Both the position numbers and the translations under genes were made by a program. A DNA stretch of 64,000 bases from Clostridia bacterium. GTDB lineage: Bacteria > Bacillota > Clostridia > Oscillospirales > Acutalibacteraceae. Positions 19,294 to 26,721 of this stretch are shown here, one piece after another (the stretch's first letter is position 1; every line of letters starts with the position of its first letter). The stretch covers positions 124,001-188,000 of the forward strand of contig JAFTUG010000012.1 in NCBI GenBank assembly GCA_017466365.1. The letters are read 5' to 3'. The notes beneath the pieces were generated by a model. That model made no database searches, was not told the origin of the DNA, and saw nothing but the letters and a program-made list of their open reading frames with translations.

Positions 19294-20301
19294 ATGTCTG
19301 ATTATACGGTTGTATATTTCAAAGGAATTGAAAGAGGCTTCAGTGTACCGAGCGTGCTTGCTGATTTTTCAATTTTCGGAATAGATGTTGAAATTAAATT
19401 TTACGGTGCAATCATTGCATTCGGATTTATGCTTGCCGTTCTTTTCGGCGGCAGAATGGCTTATAAATGGAAAATGAGCCTTGATAAAATGGTGGATGTT
19501 CTTATCTACGGAACTCTTGCCGGAATTATCGGCGCAAGGCTTTATTATGTTTTTTCAAAGTGGGATTACTACGGTGAAAATCTTATTGAAATTCCGCAGA
19601 TATGGAACGGCGGTCTTGCAATTTACGGCGGAATAATCGGCGGCGTGCTTGCCGCATTCGTCGTATGCAAGGTAAGAAAAATGAATTTCTGGAATCTGTT
19701 TGATATTGCATCCATGAGCCTTCTCATAGGTCAGGGTATCGGCAGATGGGGCAATTACACAAACCAGGAAGCATTCGGAATTAATACCGAAATGCCCTGG
19801 GGCATGTGGAGTGAAAAAATTGCCGCAGATATAATCAGAAATCAGGAATTGCATGCGGAAAAAGGTTTCTTTGTTGACCCCGAAAAATTTGTTCATCCAA
19901 CCTTTCTTTATGAATCAATATGGTGCCTTCTCGGCGTTCTTGTTCTCTATATAATCTGCTGCAAGGCAAGAAAATTCAGCGGTCAGATTGCTCTCTGCTA
20001 CGGCATATGGTACGGTGTTGAGAGAATGGTGGTTGAAGGCTTGAGAACAGACAGTCTTTATATCGCAGGCACAACCATCCGTGTTTCGCAGGCACTTTCA
20101 GCCGCAATTGCAGTTGTTTGCGCAGTTCTTCTTGTTGTTCTTTTAATTAAATTCACAAAGAATCCAAAGCCCATTGACGGTGTTGACTTTTTCCTTGAAG
20201 AGGAGCTTAAAAAGCAAGCCGAAGCTGCAAAGGAAGAGGTAAAGCAGACCGAAGAACAGCCCGAAACAACCGAACAGCCCATAGAAAAAGAATGTAATTA
20301 A
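19294..20301 (+). CDS. lgt: Prolipoprotein diacylglyceryl transferase
   Basis: Membrane enzyme that transfers diacylglycerol from phosphatidylglycerol to the lipobox cysteine of prelipoproteins, the first step of lipoprotein maturation. About seven membrane helices are visible. The signature GRWGNYTNQEAFG sits near residues 148-160, and HPTFLYES follows. The chain is 335 residues. The last 40 or so form a cytoplasmic Glu/Gln/Lys-rich tail that is longer than in many Lgt proteins and of unknown meaning. A likely client is the lipoprotein encoded at 22717. Confidence 0.95.
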   Translation: MSDYTVVYFKGIERGFSVPSVLADFSIFGIDVEIKFYGAIIAFGFMLAVLFGGRMAYKWKMSLDKMVDVLIYGTLAGIIGARLYYVFSKWDYYGENLIEIPQIWNGGLAIYGGIIGGVLAAFVVCKVRKMNFWNLFDIASMSLLIGQGIGRWGNYTNQEAFGINTEMPWGMWSEKIAADIIRNQELHAEKGFFVDPEKFVHPTFLYESIWCLLGVLVLYIICCKARKFSGQIALCYGIWYGVERMVVEGLRTDSLYIAGTTIRVSQALSAAIAVVCAVLLVVLLIKFTKNPKPIDGVDFFLEEELKKQAEAAKEEVKQTEEQPETTEQPIEKECN

Positions 20302-20328
20302 TATTTTATTAGGAAAGGAATGAGTCCG

Positions 20329-21177
20329 ATGGCAAAGATTTTTGACGGAAAAGCCGTCAGAGAATATAATCTCGACAAAATCGCACAGCAGGTTGCCGTG
20401 CTCAAAGAAAAGGGTGTTTTGCCTACTCTTGCCGTCATAATAGTCGGTTCAGACCCTGCAAGCCGAATTTATGTGAATAATAAAAAGGCGGCATGTGAAA
20501 GAACGGGAATGCGTTCTCTTGAATATGCTCTTCCTGAAGAAACAACCACAGAGGAATTGCTTGAGCTTATTGATAAACTCAATTCCGATAAAGAGGTTAA
20601 CGGCATACTTTGCCAGCTTCCCGTGCCCAAGCACATAGATAAAAATGCCGTGCTTGAAAGAATACTTCCCGAAAAGGATGTTGACTGCTTCCATCCCGAA
20701 AATGTTGGCAGACTTTCAATCGGCAACGGTGAGCTTGTACCTTGCACACCCATGGGCATGGTAAAGCTTCTCGAATATGAAAACATAGACCCGACGGGCA
20801 AGCATTGCGTCATTATAGGCAGAAGCGATATTGTAGGCAAGCCCATGGCAATGCTCATGCTTGCAAGAAATGCAACCGTTTCAATCTGTCACTCAAAAAC
20901 CGTTGACCTTTCCGAAATAACAAAGCAGGCAGATATTCTTGTTGCTGCAGTCGGTATTGCAAAATTTGTAAAAGCCGATATGGTTAAAGAGGGTGCAATC
21001 GTTCTTGATGTCGGTATGGACAGAGATGAAAACGGCAAGCTTTGCGGCGATGTCGACTTTGATGAAGTGAAAGAAAAAGCTTCATTTATAACTCCTGTTC
21101 CGGGCGGAGTTGGTCCCATGACCATTGCAATGCTTATGAGAAATACTCTTACCGCAGCAGATATTCAAAACAGATAA
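20329..21177 (+). CDS. folD: Bifunctional methylenetetrahydrofolate dehydrogenase/cyclohydrolase
   Basis: Interconverts 5,10-methylene-THF and 10-formyl-THF through methenyl-THF, supplying one-carbon units for purines and initiator tRNA. Visible motifs include YVNNKKAACE around the catalytic lysine, CQLPVPKH, the NADP-binding GRSDIVGKPM and the C-terminal TPVPGGVGPMT. An in-frame ATG at 20320 abuts the AGGAAAGGA ribosome binding site, leaving no spacer. The ATG at 20329, with nine bases of spacing, is the better start and gives 282 residues. Confidence 0.95.
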   Translation: MAKIFDGKAVREYNLDKIAQQVAVLKEKGVLPTLAVIIVGSDPASRIYVNNKKAACERTGMRSLEYALPEETTTEELLELIDKLNSDKEVNGILCQLPVPKHIDKNAVLERILPEKDVDCFHPENVGRLSIGNGELVPCTPMGMVKLLEYENIDPTGKHCVIIGRSDIVGKPMAMLMLARNATVSICHSKTVDLSEITKQADILVAAVGIAKFVKADMVKEGAIVLDVGMDRDENGKLCGDVDFDEVKEKASFITPVPGGVGPMTIAMLMRNTLTAADIQNR

Positions 21178-21189
21178 GGAGAAAAAAAT

Positions 21190-21426
21190 ATGCAAAAGAA
21201 ACTCTACAGAAGCAGAACGGACAGAAAGCTTTTCGGCGTAATCGGCGGAATAGCAAAGTATTTTAATGTAGATGCAACCATTTTAAGAATAATCTATGTT
21301 CTTCTTTCCATTTTCGTAATCGGCTGTCCGATTATTATTTATCTTATTGTGGCTCTTGTTATTCCCGAAGAACCCGAAAACACCGAATATCAGCAGGTGA
21401 ATTATGAGCCTGTTGATAAAAACTGA
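21190..21426 (+). CDS. PspC-domain small membrane protein
   Basis: A 78-residue protein made of a PspC domain. RSRTDRKLFGVIGGIAKYF at the N-terminus is the family signature, followed by a hydrophobic segment at about 33-58 and an acidic tail. PspC proteins act in envelope-stress responses in enterobacteria. In Firmicutes their job is unclear, and no other psp gene is present here. It follows folD by 12 bases with a good AAGGAG ribosome binding site, so it is probably on the same transcript. Confidence 0.88.
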   Translation: MQKKLYRSRTDRKLFGVIGGIAKYFNVDATILRIIYVLLSIFVIGCPIIIYLIVALVIPEEPENTEYQQVNYEPVDKN

Positions 21427-21453
21427 AATTCTTGAAAAATATTAAAAAAAGAT

Positions 21454-21482
21454 TTGACAACACTTGATTGTTGTGCTATAAT
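21454..21482 (+). promoter_or_regulatory. Promoter of the rplU-prp-rpmA operon
   Basis: Perfect consensus: TTGACA, 17 bases, TATAAT. Transcription should begin near 21489, giving a leader of about 115 bases. Confidence 0.9.
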
Positions 21483-21488
21483 CTTTCA

Positions 21489-21604
21489 TGCCGCATATTC
21501 GGGGCGGGTGAGCTATGCCCAAAAATGGATTTATCCATGCCTCCGGTAACCCACTTATAAGAGTTACAAGAATAGCGAGTCTATAAGAAAAGGAATGAAT
21601 TCCG
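21489..21604 (+). ncRNA. Ribosomal protein L21 leader (autoregulatory mRNA structure)
   Basis: The untranslated leader between the promoter and rplU is GC-richer than its flanks and holds several pairings: GGGCGGGT near its start, ATGGAT/ATCCAT, and GGTAACCC. Its position and size match the L21 leader family of Firmicutes, thought to bind an operon product. I assign it from position and general features; a covariance-model search would settle it. Confidence 0.6.
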
Positions 21605-21916
21605 ATGTACGCAATTATTGAAACAGGCGGCAAGCAGTACAAGGTTGAAGCCGGCGATGTTATCTACATCGAAAAGCTTGGCGCAGAAGAAGCAAGCGAG
21701 TACACCTTTGATAAGGTTATCGCTGTCGGAACCGATGACGGTATCACCGTTGGCGCTCCCTATGTTGCAGGAGCAAGCGTTTCCGCAAAGATTGTCAAGA
21801 ACGGTAAGGCAAAGAAGATCACCGTTATGACCTACAAGCCCAAGAAGAACTCCAAGAGAAAGATGGGCCACAGACAGCCTTACACTAAGGTTGAAATCTC
21901 TGCTATCAACGCATAA
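21605..21916 (+). CDS. rplU: 50S ribosomal protein L21
   Basis: Component of the large ribosomal subunit that binds 23S rRNA near the base of the subunit. The 103-residue protein starts [18 protein letters not shown], the conserved L21 N-terminus, and the C-terminal segment with [11 protein letters not shown] is typical. It is first in the classic rplU-prp-rpmA operon. A strong ribosome binding site (AAGGAATGAATTCCG spacing) precedes it. Confidence 0.98.
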   Translation: MYAIIETGGKQYKVEAGDVIYIEKLGAEEASEYTFDKVIAVGTDDGITVGAPYVAGASVSAKIVKNGKAKKITVMTYKPKKNSKRKMGHRQPYTKVEISAINA

Positions 21917-21927
21917 GTGCTTTCCCT

Positions 21928-22251
21928 ATGATAAGGGTTAAGTTCTTTGTCGGTAACAGACAGCTTAAGGGCTTTGAAATCAGAGGGCATGCGGATTTTG
22001 CCGATATCGGTGAAGATATAGTCTGCGCTTCGGTTTCCTCGGCGGCATATATGGCAGCCAACACGGTGACTGAAATCATCGGAGCAAATGCCGATGCAAA
22101 TGCAGAAAATGGTGCAATGTCATTGAAGATTTATGAGCCTTGCGAAAGAACCGAAACGGTTCTCAAGGGACTGGAGCTTCATTTAACGGAGCTTTCAAAA
22201 CAGTATCCCGACAACATCAAAATAATCTACGGAGGTGTAAAGAATGCTTAA
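21928..22251 (+). CDS. prp: Ribosomal-processing cysteine protease Prp
   Basis: Cysteine protease that removes the N-terminal extension of L27 in Firmicutes and related bacteria. It has 107 residues. The catalytic dyad is visible as His in [20 protein letters not shown] (H21) and Cys (C33), with the usual 11-residue gap. It lies between rplU and rpmA and overlaps rpmA by 8 bases. A weak ribosome binding site suggests translational coupling to rplU. Formerly ysxB or DUF464. Confidence 0.95.
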   Translation: MIRVKFFVGNRQLKGFEIRGHADFADIGEDIVCASVSSAAYMAANTVTEIIGANADANAENGAMSLKIYEPCERTETVLKGLELHLTELSKQYPDNIKIIYGGVKNA

Positions 22252-22528
22252 GATAAACATTCAGCTTTTCGCTCATAAGAAAGGTATGGGTTCAACCCGT
22301 AACGGCCGTGACTCCGAATCAAAGAGACTCGGCGCAAAGAGAGCTGACGGTCAGTTCGTTCTTGCAGGTAACATCCTTGTAAGACAGAGAGGTACTCACA
22401 TCCATCCCGGCAACAACGTTGGTAAGGGTTCAGACGATACTCTCTTTGCACTTATTGACGGTACAGTTAAGTTCGAGCGTATGGGCAAGGACCGCAAGAA
22501 GGTCAGCGTTTACGCAGTTGAGCAGTAA
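22244..22528 (+). CDS. rpmA: 50S ribosomal protein L27 with cleavable N-terminal extension
   Basis: Large-subunit protein whose N-terminus reaches the peptidyl transferase centre. The 94-residue precursor begins [18 protein letters not shown]. The first nine or so residues are the extension that Prp removes in Firmicutes, and AHKKG or HKKG would be the mature end. The rest ([31 protein letters not shown]) is the standard L27 core. The start overlaps the end of prp; GGAGG is the ribosome binding site. Confidence 0.98.
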   Translation: MLKINIQLFAHKKGMGSTRNGRDSESKRLGAKRADGQFVLAGNILVRQRGTHIHPGNNVGKGSDDTLFALIDGTVKFERMGKDRKKVSVYAVEQ

Positions 22529-22543
22529 TTTACAGTAAAAATC

Positions 22544-22577
22544 AAGGACACAGTCACAACCGACTGTGTCCTTTTTA
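22544..22577 (+). terminator. Terminator of the rplU-prp-rpmA operon
   Basis: AAGGACACAGTC pairs perfectly with GACTGTGTCCTT around a 6-base loop and is followed by TTTTT. Confidence 0.93.
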
Positions 22578-22642
22578 TAATTCTCTTAATAATTTGTTTA
22601 TTTTCTTAAGAAACCCTTTTTTCATCTTAATAATTTGATGCG

Positions 22643-22671
22643 TTGATTATTAATTTTTTTGGCGGTATAAT
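22643..22671 (+). promoter_or_regulatory. Promoter of the lipoprotein gene
   Basis: TTGATT, 17 bases, TATAAT, about 45 bases ahead of the start at 22717. Confidence 0.7.
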
Positions 22672-22716
22672 ACAGACATAACAAAAACATAAATCGAAGA
22701 AGCGAGGAGAAAAAAC

Positions 22717-23556
22717 ATGAAAAATACATTCAAAAAAATTGCGGCAATCCTTACAGTAGCATCAACACTTTTCACTTGCGCATGCGGTGCAAAGACTGAA
22801 CCTGAAACAACAATTGCACCTGTCAAAGAATCGCTTTCTACCGAAATCAGAAATACTTATCTCGGTGTTATCAGAGATTATGAAGAAAAATACGGTGTTT
22901 ACACCGAAACAACCGATGAATACGATACAAAAGGTTACAGAGGAGTTTATTTTTGTGAGCTTTTTGACTGGAATACCGACGGCGTTCCTGAACTTATGAT
23001 TGGTTATACGGAAGAGTTTTCGATCTGGTATAATATCGAATATATGGCAATTTACAGCTTTGAAAATGGTGAAGCAAAACAGCTTTTTGATGAGAAATAT
23101 AATCTTATGCACTTGTCTCTTGACGGTTCACAGAGCGTTACATTTGCAAAAGGAGAAGATGGCCTTGTGCGATTGGTTATTGCAAATGATGAAGCGGAAG
23201 AATGGAATACCAGCGGCGTAGATTATGTTTCATATTCAAATAACATAATTGAAAGAACATCGCTCAATGCTTACGGTTTTTCCGATGAAGAAACTGATGA
23301 CGGAGAATGTTTTGAGAGATATACAATCGACGGAGAAGAAGTTTCTTTCGCTGTATATGATGCAAAAGAAAAGGGACTCGGCGAAAACTTCTATGTTCCG
23401 TTTGTAAATCATATGCCTTATGATAATCTTGTTAAATTCCTTTCTGGAGAAACAGAAAACTATACCAATGAATTCTTTTCAAGCGAGGATTACGAAGACA
23501 CAAAACACGCCGATTGGGTTTATGAAACAGCATTTGGTTACAAAATGACATTTTGA
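22717..23556 (+). CDS. Putative lipoprotein of unknown function
   Basis: A 279-residue exported protein. The N-terminus has Lys residues, a hydrophobic core and then LFTCACG. A cysteine at 23 (or 21) could be the lipid-attachment site, although the lipobox is not a perfect match. A Thr/Glu linker follows, then a domain beginning around residue 45 with FCELFDWNTDGVPELMIGY. That segment resembles the FG-GAP/EF-hand-like acidic loops (DWNTDGVPEL) common in Clostridial lipoproteins and may bind calcium. The rest is acidic and unrecognised. It is a single gene between its own promoter and a terminator. Confidence 0.7.
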   Translation: MKNTFKKIAAILTVASTLFTCACGAKTEPETTIAPVKESLSTEIRNTYLGVIRDYEEKYGVYTETTDEYDTKGYRGVYFCELFDWNTDGVPELMIGYTEEFSIWYNIEYMAIYSFENGEAKQLFDEKYNLMHLSLDGSQSVTFAKGEDGLVRLVIANDEAEEWNTSGVDYVSYSNNIIERTSLNAYGFSDEETDDGECFERYTIDGEEVSFAVYDAKEKGLGENFYVPFVNHMPYDNLVKFLSGETENYTNEFFSSEDYEDTKHADWVYETAFGYKMTF

Positions 23557-23560
23557 TAAA

Positions 23561-23595
23561 ACAATCCGCCCTGCATCGCAGAGCGGATTGTTTTT
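23561..23595. terminator. Terminator between lipoprotein and XRE genes
   Basis: ACAATCCGC pairs with GCGGATTGT around a 13-base loop that can itself pair partly. TTTTT follows on the plus strand. It can serve both convergent genes. Confidence 0.85.
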
Positions 23596-23596
23596 A

Positions 23597-23812
23597 TTAT
23601 TTACTTCGTGGATACTTATCAGGTACGTCTGTTAATCCAAGGATGTAATCAGTGGATGTGTCAAAGTAAATTGCAAGTTTTATCAAAGTTTCAATGGGGA
23701 GTTGCCTTTGTCCCGTTTCATATTGTGAATATGTGTTTTGCTTTATATTAAGATACTCGGAAAGAGTTTTTTGTGTTATATCGTTATCTTCTCTGATATC
23801 TTTTAATCTCAT
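23597..23812 (-). CDS. Small XRE-family helix-turn-helix regulator
   Basis: A 71-residue DNA-binding protein made of a single Cro/CI-type HTH domain: QKTLSEYLNIKQNTYSQYETG at about 14-34 holds the helix-turn-helix, and IETLIKLAIYFDTSTDYILG is the usual closing helix pair. There is no sensor or dimerisation domain. The upstream region carries a 19-base perfect palindrome at 23868-23886 that is the natural candidate operator, so it probably represses itself and/or a divergent transcript. GGAGGGGG is the ribosome binding site. Confidence 0.88.
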   Translation of the reverse strand: MRLKDIREDNDITQKTLSEYLNIKQNTYSQYETGQRQLPIETLIKLAIYFDTSTDYILGLTDVPDKYPRSK

Positions 23813-23860
23813 TAAACCCCCTCCTTAATATTACTATTATATAAATCTCAAAACAAGATA

Positions 23861-23889
23861 TTGACCGATATCACAAATTGTGATATAAT
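23861..23889 (+). promoter_or_regulatory. Divergent promoter with palindromic operator in its spacer
   Basis: TTGACC at 23861-23866 and TATAAT at 23884-23889 are 17 bases apart. The perfect palindrome ATATCACAAATTGTGATAT (23868-23886) fills the spacer and runs into the -10. A protein bound there would block RNA polymerase. The nearest regulator is the XRE gene 55 bases away on the other strand. The next plus-strand gene starts at 24096, leaving a 200-base leader without an ORF. Confidence 0.65.
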
Positions 23890-24042
23890 TGCAATAGAAA
23901 AAGGGATTTACTTTTATAAAATATTTTTGTTTAATTATTTGATTTTTCAACAAAAACAGTAATCATATCAAAATGTAAACTTAACTTTACGTTTGGTTTT
24001 TGTGAATGTAAATCAAAGTTGATGGAAATCAGCACCTTTTTC

Positions 24043-24051
24043 TGCTATAAT
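24043..24051 (+). promoter_or_regulatory. Possible extended -10 promoter of the beta-helix protein gene
   Basis: TGCTATAAT is an extended -10 element 45 bases before the start codon at 24096. No good -35 is found at the right distance. It may work alone or together with the promoter at 23861. Confidence 0.4.
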
Positions 24052-24095
24052 TAATGAGCAATGATACTATCTGTAAATCAAGGGAGGACAAAATT

Positions 24096-25664
24096 ATGAA
24101 AAAAACATTGCTTCGTTCGATTTCTGTTGTTTTGGCTACCGTATTTATTTTCTGCTCGTTTGCTTTTGCTGTAAGTGCTGATGACGGCGGAAATTCTGTC
24201 AAGATCTGTGGTAATACTCTCAACGAAAGCGGCTATTGGCGCATTAACCGTAACCACGAATTTGTTGAGGGCAGCGAAAGATTTTATGACATCGCTTACG
24301 ATGCCGATACCAATACCGTTACTCTTAAGGATGCTGAAGTCTTTACTGTTTACGGTGTATACGGTGAATATAATAATTTAACACATGCAGCTGCCATTGA
24401 ATCATCTTCCGATTTGAATGTTAAGCTTATCGGAGAAAACAAAATAGATGTACTGAATTCTTCTCCTGAAGGTACTTATGGAATATATGTTAATGAGCCT
24501 GATGCTGACATAACTGTTTACGGTGAAGGCAGTCTTACAATTGATGAAAACTATGTTTACAATGATTTTTGCGGAATCAATGCTCGCTATGGCAAAATTA
24601 AAATCAAAGATATTCAGTATAATATGACATTTGAAGGAACGGGCAGAAATGTGTATGCTGTTGGAGCCCGAAATGTCGAAATAATCAATTCCGATCTGAA
24701 CATTTCTTTTGATAAGGTTAGTATTCCGTGCGGAATTTATATAGCTTATAACAATGGTGTTGCTGATATTATTGATTCGGATATTGAAATTAAAGGAAAA
24801 TCGTGCAAATCCATGTGCGGTATTTACGCAAATGATACCAATATTAAAAACAGCACGGTAAATATTAATATTGATGACTGGTCGGATGATCCATTGTATT
24901 TTCAAGATGGAAATAATTACGGTATAAGCTCTATGTATCTCGATGTGGAAAACAGTAATGTTTCATCGGAAATAGTGAATAAATGGTCCGTTGAAAAAAA
25001 CGGTGCATGCACCTTCGGTTATCTTACGGTTAACGGCGAGCCCGTTGCTATGCCGTACGGCTTTTCAGCAGCAAAAAGCTTTTATATTAACGGAGAAGAT
25101 GTTCGTTATTCCGCAATTTACCTGAATTCCGGAGCGAGTGTTTACAATCCGCTTCAACACGAAGATGGCGGATATTTCACCGTTGTTGACGGCGTTATTG
25201 ATGACTGTTCATCGGAAGCAGACTGGAATATTCACTATGACAGAAACACAAATACGCTTACCTTGAAAAACGCAAATCTTAAATATATGCTTCGCAATAT
25301 GGGCTATGCAAATATAGTTCTTGAAGGTGAGAATACAATTGTTGTAGATTCGGGTTATGCTATGGCAGGCGATTGTCCCCATAATTTTGCGGGCAACGGA
25401 ACACTTACTCTTGTTTCAAATGATGCTTGTTATAAATTCCTGAATGGTAATCTTGAATTTGGTGATAACTTTGACGTAACTGCAAGCACGAGTGTTGATG
25501 GTGCCGATGCTGCAGAGTTTAATGCCGATAACTCGGAAAACTACAAATGGATGAAAATTACCGTTATACCAGAGGTTGAAGAAGAAAAAGAATTAAACTT
25601 CTTTGAAAAAATAATTCAGTTCTTTAAAAATCTTTTTGACTCAATTTTCTCAATCTTTGCATAA
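24096..25664 (+). CDS. Secreted beta-helix-like repeat protein, unknown function
   Basis: A 522-residue exported protein with a signal peptide at about 1-27 (ends AVSA). Short strands such as NVEIINSDLNISF, VADIIDSDIEIKG and NIKNSTVNINI recur at about 25-residue spacing, as in right-handed parallel beta-helices. A longer unit occurs twice, near residue 62 (YDADTNTVTLKDA) and near residue 385 (YDRNTNTLTLKNA). The C-terminus, ELNFFEKIIQFFKNLF, matches the tails of the two LRR proteins at 6-12 kb. The start at 24096 is chosen over 24054 because GGGAGG lies just upstream. The function may be adhesion or polysaccharide binding, which is inference. Confidence 0.7.
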   Translation: MKKTLLRSISVVLATVFIFCSFAFAVSADDGGNSVKICGNTLNESGYWRINRNHEFVEGSERFYDIAYDADTNTVTLKDAEVFTVYGVYGEYNNLTHAAAIESSSDLNVKLIGENKIDVLNSSPEGTYGIYVNEPDADITVYGEGSLTIDENYVYNDFCGINARYGKIKIKDIQYNMTFEGTGRNVYAVGARNVEIINSDLNISFDKVSIPCGIYIAYNNGVADIIDSDIEIKGKSCKSMCGIYANDTNIKNSTVNINIDDWSDDPLYFQDGNNYGISSMYLDVENSNVSSEIVNKWSVEKNGACTFGYLTVNGEPVAMPYGFSAAKSFYINGEDVRYSAIYLNSGASVYNPLQHEDGGYFTVVDGVIDDCSSEADWNIHYDRNTNTLTLKNANLKYMLRNMGYANIVLEGENTIVVDSGYAMAGDCPHNFAGNGTLTLVSNDACYKFLNGNLEFGDNFDVTASTSVDGADAAEFNADNSENYKWMKITVIPEVEEEKELNFFEKIIQFFKNLFDSIFSIFA

Positions 25665-25669
25665 ACAAA

Positions 25670-25699
25670 CCGCTCTGCTAATTGCAGAGCGGATTTTTT
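25670..25699. terminator. Terminator between beta-helix protein and DUF gene
   Basis: CCGCTCTGC pairs perfectly with GCAGAGCGG around TAATT and is followed by ATTTTTTT. The last bases overlap the stop of the convergent gene. Confidence 0.9.
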
Positions 25700-26082
25700 T
25701 ATGTCTTATCTATCCATATATCAAGTTCTTCAATGGGGAGATTATTGCAGGTTTCAAATGCATCCGAAAGCAAAACGGTTTGTATAAAATCTCCGTAATA
25801 TTCGTGCCATGAACAGGTAAGGAGATTTTTGATATTTTCTTTGGGATTATAAATCAAATCGGTATGAATTTGTATCGGTTCATCATCGCCGTCGGAAAAC
25901 TGCCTGACCATAGAAAACAACAGCATTGTTTTGCCGTTTTGTTCGACTGTCCCGACTTCAAATAAAAACATTTCATTCTCGCCGTCAATTTTTATTCGGC
26001 ACATCCTGCTGAATATATCAACAATTGTCAGCAGCGGTGTATCGGTTTTGATATTTGATTTAAGAAAAGTCAATATTTTCAT
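25699..26082 (-). CDS. Hypothetical small acidic protein
   Basis: 127 residues, no recognised domain, no signal peptide or membrane segment. It is rich in hydrophobic and acidic residues, with the central motif FEVGTVEQNGKTMLLFSMVRQF and CSWHEYYGDF near residue 90. It starts ten bases after the stop of the upstream GNAT gene. The AGGTG at the end of that gene is the likely ribosome binding site, giving the ATG at 26082; a GTG at 26091 is also in frame. Co-transcription with the acetyltransferase is likely. Confidence 0.6.
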   Translation of the reverse strand: MKILTFLKSNIKTDTPLLTIVDIFSRMCRIKIDGENEMFLFEVGTVEQNGKTMLLFSMVRQFSDGDDEPIQIHTDLIYNPKENIKNLLTCSWHEYYGDFIQTVLLSDAFETCNNLPIEELDIWIDKT

Positions 26083-26091
26083 AAAAAACAC

Positions 26092-26652
26092 CTAGTTTAA
26101 CAAAACATAATAGTTGTCATATTCAGTTCTGTCATGGCCGATTAATTTTTCATCACTTAATTCAAAACCAAGTTTGTTAAGTGCAGAGATTCTTTCTTTT
26201 GCTTCGAGAACAGCTTTCGTTGCAACTTTATCGCAGTGAAACATTTTGAAAACTTTAACGAGAATGAGGGAAAGAATGTTGACTATTTTATTTTCAAATT
26301 CATAATCACTTCTCAAGTCTAAACGAAGCAAACCGCATTTGGTGAAATAATCATTTGATTTTCTGTGGAAAAGTTCTATTGTTCCGATAGCCTGCATGGA
26401 TGATTTATCAATGATTGACCAACGAACAAACCCTTTTCTTTCATACTCAAAAAACCAATACTCTATAGCTTCCAACATTCTTTTTTCAGTTGTGTAATAA
26501 AAATCATCACCGCCGCAGTTATCGCTGTTGAAAAACGGAACAGCGTTTTTATCCGAATAAACTCTTAATAAATCCAAGCAATCGTTCGTTGAAACATATC
26601 TCAATAAAAAATATTCATTTTCAAATGCCGGGCATTTTTTATAAACATCCAT
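26092..26652 (-). CDS. GNAT-family acetyltransferase (RimJ/RimL-like)
   Basis: Predicted acetyl-CoA-dependent N-acetyltransferase of about 186 residues with unknown acceptor. The N-terminal part (YFLLRYVSTNDCLDLLRVY) and the central IGTIELFHRK strand resemble the RimJ/RimL type. The acetyl-CoA-binding helix region is less typical than usual: LRLDLRSDYEFENKI replaces the common Arg/Gln-x-x-Gly-x-Gly/Ala loop, so activity is not certain. The start is ambiguous (26679, 26661 or 26652); AAGGAT spacing favours 26652. A repeat fragment lies immediately upstream. Confidence 0.65.
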   Translation of the reverse strand: MDVYKKCPAFENEYFLLRYVSTNDCLDLLRVYSDKNAVPFFNSDNCGGDDFYYTTEKRMLEAIEYWFFEYERKGFVRWSIIDKSSMQAIGTIELFHRKSNDYFTKCGLLRLDLRSDYEFENKIVNILSLILVKVFKMFHCDKVATKAVLEAKERISALNKLGFELSDEKLIGHDRTEYDNYYVLLN

Positions 26653-26679
26653 AGTTTTCATCCTTATATAATACCTCAT

Positions 26680-26720
26680 CCGTCACTGCGGGGACACCTT
26701 CTCCTTAAGGAGAAGGCTTT
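26680..26720. repeat. Half-copy of the MITE-like repeat
   Basis: CCTCATCCGTC, then ACACCTTCTCCT, then AAGGAGAAGGC repeats the left half of the element at 46341-46514. The core CCTTCTCCTTAAGGAGAAGG is a perfect 20-base palindrome. It fills the gap between uvrA and the GNAT gene and may act as a transcript-end hairpin. Confidence 0.65.
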
Positions 26721-26721
26721 T

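Noticed and set aside
24402-24905. A 167-codon open frame opposite the beta-helix gene
   Set aside because: Asn/Ile-rich mirror of a repetitive coding region; no ribosome binding site or recognisable motif.
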